From positions 19,882,358 to 19,946,357 of the forward strand of contig OY987244.1 of the NCBI GenBank assembly GCA_963920765.1: a stretch of 64,000 nt of DNA. The letters are read 5' to 3'. The notes beneath the pieces are model-generated. The model did no database searches and was not told the DNA's origin. It saw nothing but the letters and a program-made list of their open reading frames with translations. The stretch is from Ulota crispa (Eukaryota; Streptophyta; Bryopsida; Orthotrichales; Orthotrichaceae). The position numbers were made by a program, and so were the translations under genes. Positions 34,181 to 44,648 of this stretch are shown piece by piece; position 1 is the first letter of the stretch, and each line of letters starts with the position of its first letter.

Positions 34181-35397
34181 GTATATTCTCTCCTTTTTGG
34201 GCTCCTTTATCGTTTTACAATTCTAGTTCTAAATGTCAGTTTTTGAAGCTTGCAAACCGGCAATTCTCACAGAAGTTGCTTATTTAGGCATGCCTATCAT
34301 CTAGAGAGTGCCAAATGGCATTCTATCCTACATGATTCATTATTCCATGTGAGGGATTTACAATTTTATTTCATTTTGCTCCAAGGAATCATGTAAGATT
34401 TGAGAGAGTGCAAAACTTATTTTTTTCAGATCAAATGAATTGGATTTCAAGACTACAAGTGAGTTTCAAGTTCTTTTTAAAAAAAGAAAATATTTTATTT
34501 ATTTTTACTTTTCAAGGCTTTGTTTTTAATGATTGTTTCACAATTTTGTGAAGATTTAAGTTGGAGGAATTTCTTTCAAATTCATAGTTATTATGTTTAC
34601 TTTTATTTTTTGTAAAAGTCAAGTTTGATTGCAATTTTTTTGAGGATTGATGAGTCATTCCATTTTATTATGAAACAGACATTGATTTTGTAAATATTTT
34701 TTGTAGTATTTGAAAAATCACATAAAAAGAGTGATTTTTAAAGAATGGGCAAAACACATTAAAAAATGACATGTTCAATATAGCCCACATTGCATTCAAT
34801 ACTTTGAATTTTTCCTTTTTGTAGATTTGTTGGGTAATTTCACTTTATTTCAAGATCAAATCTCAAACAATATTGAAAAAAAATAGTTACAAAATTTCCA
34901 ACTGAGTTGTAAAAACTAAAAATCATAACTCCTACCTTGGGTATAAAAAATATAAATTGTCAACATAACACTTTTTTAGGTACATGCAAAAAAAACTTTT
35001 AGGCCACATGTGCTTCATGTGAAAGTCTTAATTTGATGTTTTCTTGTGTATACGTTTTTGTATCAATTAATAGTCATTATAGTAGTATGCAAGTCCAATC
35101 AAGTATAAGACATATTAAGTTTTTAATTTTTTAATTTCAAAATCACTATCTCTTGTTGTAGACTTGTAGTAACTTTTTTTTTCTTCATATGGGAAAAGAG
35201 GATTGAGATTAGATGGCATGCCATTTTGTGAGGTTAGGGTGGAAATCTTATATATTTTACTTGTTAGAAAATGTAAAAGTTTTAGACATTTATTATTAAG
35301 AGATAAAATTAGGAAGTTTTGAGTTCACATTTGGATTTAGATATCTGATTTTAGTCTAGAATAATGGACAAGAACAAAGTTGACCATTGTCAACAGT
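34181..35397. other. intergenic, no feature recognised
   Basis: Strongly AT-rich, with no ORF of note and no clear TIR pair. Confidence 0.3.
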
Positions 35398-35401
35398 GAA
35401 A

Positions 35402-35677
35402 AACGCCATATTCATTAAATTGCAAAAACCATATTCCCAAGTTGTACTTCACCTAAAATCCAATGTTTTTCTTTATGGCGTTTAAATGCCAAATTCAAAA
35501 GTATCAAATTTGGTATGAGCCATTGAGATTTTGTCCCTTGCAAATTCCTCCTCTTAGGTGAGGGCACTTTTACCAAAAAAATGCTACCTAAACCTAGAGC
35601 TTGGTTTAAGGTGATCACCTTAAACCTAATTTATTCCCAAAATCGGGGTTTCTTCCCAAATTAATGAATATGACATT
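35402..35677. mobile_element. 4-bp-TSD MITE family, copy 2
   Basis: The ends AACGCCATATTCATTAAATT and, inverted, AATGTCATATTCATTAA are flanked on both sides by GAAA (35398-35401, 35678-35681). Length is 276 bp. The CTCCTCTTAGGTGAGGGCAC block is shared with the other copies. Non-coding. Confidence 0.8.
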
Positions 35678-35879
35678 GAAAGCAAATTTTTATTTTCACT
35701 TTTATTTAGAAAAAGAGTTTAAATTGTTTACCACAGCCCCCACAGAATGACATGTCATCTAACCTAGCCAAGAAAACACTCTTTTTAGTACAAATCTTGT
35801 GTGGCCCAAAATTTTGAAACCGGTTGCTAGAACAGCCATTTTTGAAAACCAGCTATTCAAATAGTCGGTTTCTGGGCTT

Positions 35880-36780
35880 GTGTGGCCCCGGCATGAGAGG
35901 CCTCGCTACATTATGCTCCGGGGACGTAGAGCCAACGGGATACGAAGTTTTTTCTGCGCGCTTGAAAGGCGGATTCAATGTAATTTGAGGCCTCCGGTCC
36001 CACCCCAAGCTGCCTTTTGGTCCAACGGACCCTCACTTGGATCCCATCCCAAATTGCCAGCAAGCCTAGCTATATAGTTAACATCAGTGACCATTGCAAG
36101 ATTCCACGGGCCCAGATCCTCTAGCACGTCGCAGGAGAGTATACGGGTAGAGATCCTGTGCACAGACACGCAAAACCATAGCTCAGGGTCCTTTCAAGCT
36201 CATGTGGCGAGTCTCTGCATTTGCCAACCGGTGGAGGTGCCCTCAGGACTGGAGGAGCCGAGGAGGAGGTGCTGAGGTGGCGAAGCAAAGGCGCATCTGT
36301 GATGTTGAGAATAGAGATGGAAATGCCGCGAGAATTGTTGCTTCCAAAAGCTCGGATGCGGCCAGACAATAAAACACAATGGCCAGGGAATCCGGCGAAC
36401 TCCCACTGGATAAGAAAGGAGTTCCAGATGGGAGCAGTGGAGCACCCGCCATGCTTGCTCCGGGGGTGTTGTTTCTTGTTCATTTTTAGAGGATTTGATT
36501 CTTGTGTATCTGGGCATCGAATTTGTGGCCGACTGGCCCAGTGGCCCTGAGCTGCCGCTTTCCATTTTAGAAACGTACCGGCGCTGTGACGCTGTCCGTC
36601 CGCTGACGTTACCGTCACTTCGCTGCTCTCGGCGCTTCCTCCGCTCGAGAGAACCTTTCGAATGTGACTTCCTTTCCGCACCGGGGACTTTCCCATTGGC
36701 CCAGCGATATCGACCCCGAATCTCCTCAAAAAGGTTCAACAACAATCGCTGCAATCATCCCTGTCTGTAAGTCCATCCAA
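35880..36780. other. GC-rich island, possible gene or pseudogene
   Basis: This is about 900 bp of unique-looking GC-richer DNA. The longest ORFs are on the minus strand (36121-36729, 202 codons; 36200-36754, 184 codons) in two frames that each look partly coding: a basic Arg/Ser/Lys-rich part, RRKRREQRSDGNVSGRT, in one, and a Pro/Ser-rich part in the other. A frameshifted gene on the minus strand would explain this, but no domain is recognised and no splice sites are convincing. Confidence 0.25.
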
Positions 36781-36899
36781 ACCTCCATCTGGATTTCATC
36801 CATATGTCGCTGAACGAAAAGTTTTTGATTTTGAAAGGTGAAATGCCTTTTTAGGCTACTAGGAATTAATGGTTTTCATTGAGAGGGATGAGCCTAGGA

Positions 36900-37284
36900 G
36901 TGAACTGAGTCAACTGACCCCCTCACTGCCCCTGCCTGGATGAATGGGGTCAGGATTCTGTTCACTGCACATCCACGTTTTCTACCCAGGGTGATAACGT
37001 TCTATGATTTTCAAGCAAGGGTGAAAGGCATAATTTACCCTATTTTTGTAATGTTCAATCATACACTTCTCTCGAATTTTAGACTACAACAAGGTCTTTG
37101 AATCCAAATATGAAGTCAATTTTTCAAATTCGATCTCTCGATGGTAATTTTGAAACTCTCAGATTTTTTGAAGAGTGAAAAAGTAGAGTCTTGTCACTCT
37201 AGACCCAAAACCTCCTAAAATAGTTAACTGCAATCCCATCCCAGCACTATTCATCCGTGAAAGGCAATTGAGGGGATCAGTTCA
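36900..37284. mobile_element. foldback element (GTGAACTGAG family), copy 1
   Basis: The left end GTGAACTGAGTCAACTGACC and the right end GGGGATCAGTTCA form imperfect inverted repeats. The interior matches the element at 43783-44159, including CACTGCACATCCA, AAATATGAAGT and AACTCTCAGA blocks. Confidence 0.6.
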
Positions 37285-38337
37285 TAATATTGTTAACCTT
37301 CACTTGGGGTTCTTTTTTGCTCTCCAAATATGAGGATCCCCCAACGAATGCCATTTGCTAGCTTTGGCCAAGGACCAATCGATTTTCAGGATTTATAACT
37401 AAAGTCTCTCGTAGGTATATTGGGAGGAATAAACCCAGGTGAACAATGTTATGTTCACCCTGGCCTGATTTTATGAGTGATTCCAACCTTCCCCTTCTTT
37501 TTGGTAACCAGGTGATTGCAAGAAACACTAGTACTATTTGATGTCCCATTCACCTCTTGCAGGTGCTTTTTGGCTTGTAACTTTTGCTCAGCAAGTTCTT
37601 TTGAGCTAAAATTTCAGAGGCAGGTAAACGTCATAGTTATTGACCTTCAGTTTTTTTTGCAATTTTTTTTAAATTATTTCAATATTTTTAAATAGCCCCC
37701 GAATAGGTGTCTACGTTGGCCATTTTGGGGATTTTTAGTACTATTTTGGGTCCAAAAAAGCAAATCCCATGCCACAAATTAGGGGAGTTGTTCATCATAG
37801 AGCATTACATGGATGTATAGAAGGATGTTAGGAAATTGTGAATTCTTTGCCTTCCACATGCTCTCAAAGTGGGCATCCTTTGGTCAAGCATTGGAGAAAG
37901 ATAACAAACTTTCTCAAAAAAGTGATGTTATCAATTCAAGTGTCTCAAATAGAGCAAAAATGGCTTATTTTTGTTTTATATTTTTGAACTTTTTTACTAT
38001 TTTCTAAAAAGCAAAAAGGAAATTGTCTTTTTATTGGTAATTTCTGTCCCTCTATTTTTGTGCATAACTTTTAGAATAAAAAATTTCTAGGTTTGAATTT
38101 TCACAAGTGTGCTACATTAAATACTTTACAAACTGTCCATATTTTATTTTATTTAAAAAAAATCTTTCAAAAGCTCATAGTACTCCCTAGTTTTGCTTGT
38201 ACTATGGCTTTTTGCAACAAAACCGGCTGGTCTTTCTTGCAACTACCCAACCTTATTTTTGGAAAGTGCGAACACATAGGAGAGCCATTGTGGCAGTGTC
38301 CATTGGTTGGATGTTAAATTTTTTCATACTTTTCCAA
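37285..38337. other. intergenic, no feature recognised
   Basis: AT-rich. The short ORFs at 37813-38007 and 38093-38403 have no recognisable features. Confidence 0.3.
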
Positions 38338-39472
38338 TACTATGGCCTCCAAGGTAGTTTTGTTCACCCTGTTTTACCCTTCAAAAAATTTGGTATTTTA
38401 TAAAATAAAATTAGCATTTTAAAATCTTGTACCATTATATTTTAATTCTTACTCAATTCCAATCAAGCATACCATATTTTGAATTTCAAAAAACCAAAAT
38501 CCTATTTTTGGTGAATTGTTTTACATAATGTTTGTGGTTTTACATGATAAATGATTAAAAAAAATCGGTAATGAATTTTTGAGAATTGATTGCATGGATG
38601 CATAGGAAAAATCCAAACACCATATTAGGTAAATTGGGAAAAATGGAGGTACCATTTGTACTCCACCTTAAACCCAAAAAGTTACTTTTAATCAAATTCA
38701 AAGGTATCAGATTTAGTTTGAGCCACTAAGATTTTTTCCCTCACAAATTCATCCTCTTAGGTGAGGCCATGTGTACCAAACAAAAACAATGAAGCTCAAT
38801 TTGAAGTGATCACCTCAAACCTTCATAAGTCCCAAAATGTACTCTTTTTCCCAATTTACCTAATATGGTGGATTCCACACACACAACTTTTCTTCTAACA
38901 AGCATCTCCAAAAAAATCATAATTCCTTTTGTTTAGATTTTATTGATGAAGTGATTACAACCAAATCTTGTAAATTAGGTATTTCTTCATGGTAATCAGC
39001 TTTTTTTGTTCAACTTATACTACATAATTGGGTTGAATCTTTGAGCATAATGATACGGTTATTTTGCCAAAAACTAGTTAAAACTACATAATTATTTATT
39101 TTACAAAATTTGATCATGATCATTCCAACATTAAAATTTACATAGAAGGAATTATATATTTTTTGAGTTGCTTGTTAGAAGAAAAGATGTGTGTGTAGAT
39201 GTTTCCTATGCATTCATGCAATCAAATCTCAAAAATTCATTACCAATTTTTTTTAATCATTTATCATGTAAAACCACAAATATTATGTAAAACAATTCAC
39301 CAAAAATAGGATTTTGGTTTTCTGAAATTCAAAATATGGTATGCTTGATTGGGATTGAGTAAGAATTAAAATATAATGGTACAAGATTTTAAAATGCTAA
39401 CTTTATTTTATAAAATACCAAATTTTTGAAGGGTAAATGAGGGTGAACAAAACTACCTTGGAGGCCATAGTA
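38338..39472. mobile_element. long inverted-repeat (foldback) element
   Basis: The left arm (38338-38615 plus about 38874-38937) and right arm (about 39144-39472) are inverted copies, from TACTATGGCCTCCAAGG at the outer tips to AATTCCTTtT-like sequence inside, around a loop of about 200 bp. The left arm is split by the MITE at 38616-38873; the right arm preserves the unsplit sequence (GGAAACATCTACACACAC on the minus strand). No coding content. Such arms would make a hairpin RNA if transcribed. Confidence 0.8.
38616..38873. mobile_element. 4-bp-TSD MITE family, copy 3 (unoccupied by TTAA element)
   Basis: The ends AACACCATATTAGGTAAATT and ACCTAATATGGTGGAT are flanked by TCCA (38612-38615, 38874-38877). 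About 258 bp. It carries the unoccupied TTAA (38668-38671) at the site where the copy at 20441-21648 received element B. It is inserted in the left arm of the long inverted-repeat element. Confidence 0.85.
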
Positions 39473-39674
39473 CGTAGGAGTTGTATGAAATGGATTAAAT
39501 ACATCTAAGTATGCTTGCAAAGCGAACTTTTTTCATATTTCAACCACTTGACATTTTTTGAATTTTTGGATGTTGCATGATTTTTGTGCAAGGGTTCTAA
39601 AATCAGTTTATGTAGAAGTGAAAGAAGAAGAAACTAACTCGCAAACTTGAGGATCTTGTTTATGGATTTTTTTA

Positions 39675-40102
39675 GGGAATTGCTAAAACCACACCCAAAA
39701 TTGCTAAAGCCACACCCAAAATTACTAATGCCACACCTGTGTTAGCACGTAGTTTGAGAGCTTAATGCTTAAAAAAATATTCTAAGTGGTCCATTATTCA
39801 TTCAATCTCGTCACTACCACCTCCTTGAATGAAAGAAGAAAAAATACAAATTTTGTTTAAATTTTATTGCATCATTTTTGTTTTTTAATGTATTTTAACT
39901 TTAAGTAATTCAAAAGTCCTTTATTTTAAATTTCAAATTCAAATACCCCCTTATTTTTTGAATATAACCTTAGTTTGATAAAGGATGAAACAAATGTTTT
40001 AACCTGAATTGAAAAAATCTGCATTAAATTCTTACATTTCATGCTCAAAGCGCATCTAGGGGGTGTGGCGTTAGCAATTTTGGGTGTGACTTTAGCAATT
40101 CC
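39675..40102. mobile_element. Mutator-like MITE, copy 2
   Basis: The ends are GGGAATTGCTAAAACCACAC and, inverted, GGAATTGCTAAAGTCACACC. The left end repeats the ATTGCTAAAGCCACACCCAA unit once more, so it has short internal direct repeats. The flanks ATTTTTTTA and ATTTTTTAA match at 8 of 9, as in 9-bp Mutator duplications, but these are low-complexity flanks. Confidence 0.6.
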
Positions 40103-42258
40103 ATTTTTTAAAGTTGTCTTTAAGTTTGCTTCAAAAGTTCCAAATCTATTTACCCTCTTGCTATGCAAGTTCCAAATGGAATAGATTTTTTTGTTGCCCT
40201 AACCAAATTAGTTGAGCTACATTGCACTATTGTTTGGGGTGCAAGCTCATTTGCACTAGCAATATGGACACATCTCCTCAATGGAAATTTGTCTTCTTTT
40301 TCAACATGAGTTTAAATAAACATTCTTTACATGTGTTTGAGGAAAGTATGAGAAAATACGTCATGCCTATGCCCTATCCTACATGATGCATTCTCCAATT
40401 CCAAACAACCAATGGGGTGGTTCCATATGACCCTTAATAAATGGGAAGAATTATGTGGGACCTTTTAGGTGATGGTGTTAAAAAAAAAATCTTGTAAGTT
40501 AAGTTTATATGTATTTTTTTTACTCACATTCATTTCTTCAACACTTCTTGCCAATGTAAATGAATATTTAGAAAACACATTTTGAGTAGTGCCAATGACA
40601 GTTGGATTCAGCTTAGAATCTTTGCGGACATTATTCAAACTATATTGCATTGTAGTACTTTCTTGATTTTAGAATAATAGTTTATTCAAACAATGGCTTT
40701 GATCAATGTTAAATCTCCAATCCCTTAGTCTATAGTCAACAAAATGATAGTTTCATGAAAATCTTGTAAATGTTGTGGACTCTTCATTTTTGCATTGAGT
40801 GCCATGGTCATTATTGTTTGCTTTAATCTTACAAAAAAAGCAACAATAATCAAACAATGTACAAAAATAAGATGCTAATAAACACATAATTACTTAGTTA
40901 TGCATAGAACTCTTCATGAAAAATAACCTTAAGACAAAGATTTTCTTTAGTTTAATACTGAATGAGACATACTGAGAAACAATGTATACCTAAGGTAGAA
41001 ATGGAAGAAAACAAAAGCTACTCCAAAAACATGTAATTTGTAAGCTACAAGAAAGAAGTGAAGATTGGAGAGGAAAGAAAGAGAATGTGGTAATTGTAAA
41101 AAAAAATCTAATATATGGATACAAGTGAGTAGAACCCATCAATGCCAATTTTTGACTCAATGGAATCCTGTACTTTCCCAACAAATAAATAAAATCCTAG
41201 CAACAAAACATCTCAAACTATTAAATCATCTAAGGTTGCCAATTAAATATATTTACTTTGGATTACAATGTTCTATCACATTCTAAATGGCAGGGCCAGA
41301 AAGGGCTTCTTTGTGTAATTCTCCTAACGCTACATTATGGAAAAAGATGCCCGTAATGAGTGCTACTTTTCGTTTTTACCTAAAATAGTTTACCCTGACT
41401 ATAGTAGAATTGTATATCTTCAATTTGTATCCCAAGGACTAGGAGTACAAATGTTGAATGGAAAATGATTGCAAACATGTTTGCAAAGAAACCAGTTTGC
41501 TTCTTCAAATATCTAAATGTGTATATATTGTTGCATTAACAATTGTATACATTAGTAATTTAGTATAGATTGACAAAATGACACCATTTGTATGAATTCT
41601 ATAATTGAAAGAACAGAAGATGTTTTATGTTAAAAGTAACTATTCTGCTTCAAGAAATGGATATCAAAATTTGATCCCAATAAATAAAAGGATTTTTGTT
41701 TAAATGACTAAAAATAGTCGTTCAGATTTCAAATTTAAATCTACGAAATCCTCATTGAAGTAACCAATTTTGTAGAACATGGAATCACTTCTTTCAAATT
41801 TAATTGACAAGGGTTAGTACATAAAATGAGTTTGGAAACATTTTTTCATCACCAACTATAAGGTCTTCCGTATTACTTTTTTTTGGGACGTGTTACAGAA
41901 AACTGCCAGTTATTGAAAGGTTTATTGATTACCAAATCCCCTATCACAGCTGTGCATCCTTTGAGATGGCAGGGGACTTAGTTCAGTATGTTTCACCTTA
42001 AAACTAATACAAAAGGCATTCCGTGAAAAAATACCAATGAACAAGCTAATTAATGATTTTAATAAGAGCTTAGTTCTCAAACTAAATATGAAAATTACTA
42101 AGAAAATATCCTATATTCAACCCATAAGGCCACAACCAAATCAAACTTTAAAATTTCAAGTTACTTGTTTCAAAATACACTGATGAATATAGGTTAGTGC
42201 AGTGGTTAGTCTAACCATAGAAACATGATCTATAAATTATAGTTGATTTTTTTCTTGC
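40103..42258. other. intergenic, no gene recognised
   Basis: AT-rich. A stretch at about 40365-40490 (ATGATGCATTCTCC..., CCAATGGGGTGGTTCC, GGGACCTTTTAGGTGATGG) resembles 59272-59395 and may be a diverged dispersed repeat. No convincing ORF. Confidence 0.3.
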
Positions 42259-43480
42259 TTAACCAATAATGACTCAAGCCCTTTTTTGTGTGAAAGTTAC
42301 TCAAAACTGCTACTTTTGGGGAATGAGTAGAAAGGTAGGAAAATTTGTTTTTTTGGGAAATCCAACCATGATAGGATCTTGCCCTATATTATGGAAGGTA
42401 CTTGTATGAAAAAAATACATCTCATTCTAAATGTAAAGGAATGAGATATTGACAACAAAAGTGATTTTTTTTTTTTTTTTTTTTTTTTGTTGCCCAAAAA
42501 TTTCAAAAGCCTCTGACAACTCCTATATTAAAAAAATTGCTCTACCCAAAGTTGAGGTTTTTTTTCCCATGTAGAAGACCAAGTTAGGTATGCGTGGGAG
42601 AATTTTCCAATGAATTGGAGGTGTAAATCATACTTTGTAAAATCTTGCAATGTCATAAGGCCATGAAATTTGTATATACACTAGGCAAAATTGAAGGATT
42701 TATGTAAAATTCAATCATTTGAGTTATTACGATCCAAATGGCAAAAACCATGGACATTTAGTCTACTACAACTTGGAAAAAAAAGGTCAAAAAACAAATA
42801 CACAAATTGCTCAAAAAAGTAAAGCACCAAATTTTACAAGGGGCAAAAAACGCATTATTCGTTAAATTGGGAAAAACAGAGGTACCATTTTGTACTCCAC
42901 CGAAAACCCAAAAAGTCACCTTAAACTAAATTTGAAGGTATCAAATTCAATTTGAGCCACTAAGATTTTTTCCTTCACAAATTCCTTCTCTCAAGTGAGG
43001 GCACGTGTACAAAAAAAAATGCTGTGAGCTCCATTTCAGGTTCACCTGAAACCTTTAGAAGTCCCAAAATGTACCATTTTTCCCAATTTAACAAATAACG
43101 AGTTGAAAGGAATGGAGGTTTGGGAGTCCTTTACCTACCCGCAAACTAAAACTTCTCATAACTTTTAGCTCATCAATGAAAAATGAATGATTCAAAACTT
43201 CCCACATATACATAAAACCTAAAAAACCAATTTCAGATTTTTATTTTAAAAAATGCAATTTTTTTTTTGTGGGCTGCTTGTCCTAGCTTGTTGTTCAAAA
43301 ATTCATGCATACTTTTTTCAATAAATGTTGAATTGAAGAAAAAATCAGATGCCCTCACACATTTTTGAATTCCCTATCTTCCATAAAAGTTTCAAAAAAA
43401 CACACAAAATAGTTTAGCTCTAAGTACATGCCCAAAACCCCACTTGACCCCGAGGGACCACTTGGACCTTTAGGGGTTAA
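42259..43480 (-). mobile_element. TTAA-flanked MITE, copy N, split by the AACACC-family MITE
   Basis: It starts TTAACCAATAATGACTCAAG and ends GGACCTTTAGGGGTTAA. Net length is about 966 bp after removing 42849-43104. It closely follows copy D, which has the unsplit junction GGCAAAAGGAATGG. Confidence 0.85.
42849..43104. mobile_element. 4-bp-TSD MITE family, copy 4, nested in TTAA element N
   Basis: The ends AACGCATTATTCGTTAAATT and, inverted, AACTCGTTATTTGTTAAATT are flanked by AAAA (left) and GAAA (right). About 256 bp. The TTAA used by element B in copy 1 has decayed to TTCG here (minus strand). Confidence 0.8.
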
Positions 43481-43782
43481 AACTCACCCCCAAATTATTC
43501 TACAAAGTTGCATTTGAAGTTTTGAACAGGAAGTTGTCTAATTACAATATATTATGCATGGACAGAAGGTTGTCACTCATGATTTGAAGGTTTGTATACA
43601 CTGCGGCGCCAAGTATGCCACCTGTCAAATGAGCCAGCTGTAGATATCTTATGTCTTAAGAAAATCTGGACCTTTTTAATGATTTGGATGACCGCCTAGT
43701 CTTGTAGGGATAATGGATTAATTTTAGAAGATGGTTTTGACCTGTAGATCTTCACCAAGCTGGCAACCATAGTCACTCCCGG

Positions 43783-44159
43783 GGTGAACTGAGCCTCATT
43801 GCCCAGGGCTGCATGGATGAACAGGGCGTCGGGAATCTGTGCACTGCACATCCATGTTTTTGGGCCAGGGTGGAAAAGCTGTGTAATTCTCAGGCAAGGA
43901 TAAAAAGTAAATTTGGCCTCCTATTATTGTGATGTTCAATTATATCCCCTGCAGACAAAATTAGGGGTCTCTGAACCCAAATATGAAGTTAAAATTTGCA
44001 AATTCAATCTCTTGATGATATTTTTCCAAACTCTCAGAATTTTAGAAATGTAAAAAAGTGGATCTTTTTCCCTCACCCAACAAACTCGTAAACCAATTGA
44101 CTAAGCTCCCGACCCCATTCATACAAGAAAAGGGCAATGAGGGGGTCACTCAGTTCACC
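43783..44159. mobile_element. foldback element (GTGAACTGAG family), copy 2
   Basis: The ends GGTGAACTGAG and CTCAGTTCACC with a subterminal CCTCATTGCCC/GGGCAATGAGG pair form inverted repeats; 377 bp. It lies just downstream of the broken ORF at 44190-44648 (minus). Confidence 0.7.
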
Positions 44160-44189
44160 TCGACCCTGTCAAACTGCCCAGGTAAGATT

Positions 44190-44648
44190 CTAGCGAAATC
44201 TGTCCCCCACAAAGTAAAGCAGGGTCGTGGACCGGGAGTGCCTGCAGTGAAAATTCCTTGAGATTATACCCCTAGAAAAGATTCTGATTTTAATAAAGGA
44301 CCGAACATCATGCAACTGATCGAACCCCTCGAAGGTCTGATTGTGAGAGTTCGTGAAAATTTTGCAGTTTTCGGGATGTTGCATAAAGCAGAGCCTGCCT
44401 GCCATGGATGCAAGTGGTGGGGGGTTTCGACTTTCGACGGTGCAGTCATCGCTATAGTGTGACACTTTAATGATGGGCACAAGTTCTCCCGCAGAGACGT
44501 GGATCAACTTTGCAGAAAATTTCAAAGCATCCAATCCAGGAATCTGAATCTAGTTGTACTTTTTTACTTTCCAGGAATTACTCCCCGCAGTCACGTCGAT
44601 GACGATGAGGATGTCCTCCTGGACTTGGGGGTATTTTTGGAACCCCAT
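44190..44648 (-). pseudogene. broken ORF, possible universal-stress-protein-like N-terminus
   Basis: On the minus strand the ATG at 44648 opens MGFQKYPQVQEDILIVIDV. Codon 33 is a TAG (44550-44552), after which the same frame runs to a stop at 44190, 153 codons in all. ILIVIDVTAGSN followed by DALKFSAKLIHVSAGELVPI and IKVSHY resembles the first strand, helix and second strand of USP-type domains, as found at the start of some plant receptor-like cytoplasmic kinases. This is inference from pattern. No kinase domain is seen downstream to the left, where the foldback element at 43783 follows. The two halves could be joined by splicing only if an implausibly short intron (24 nt) were used, so I favour a pseudogene or a truncated gene. 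Confidence 0.35.
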
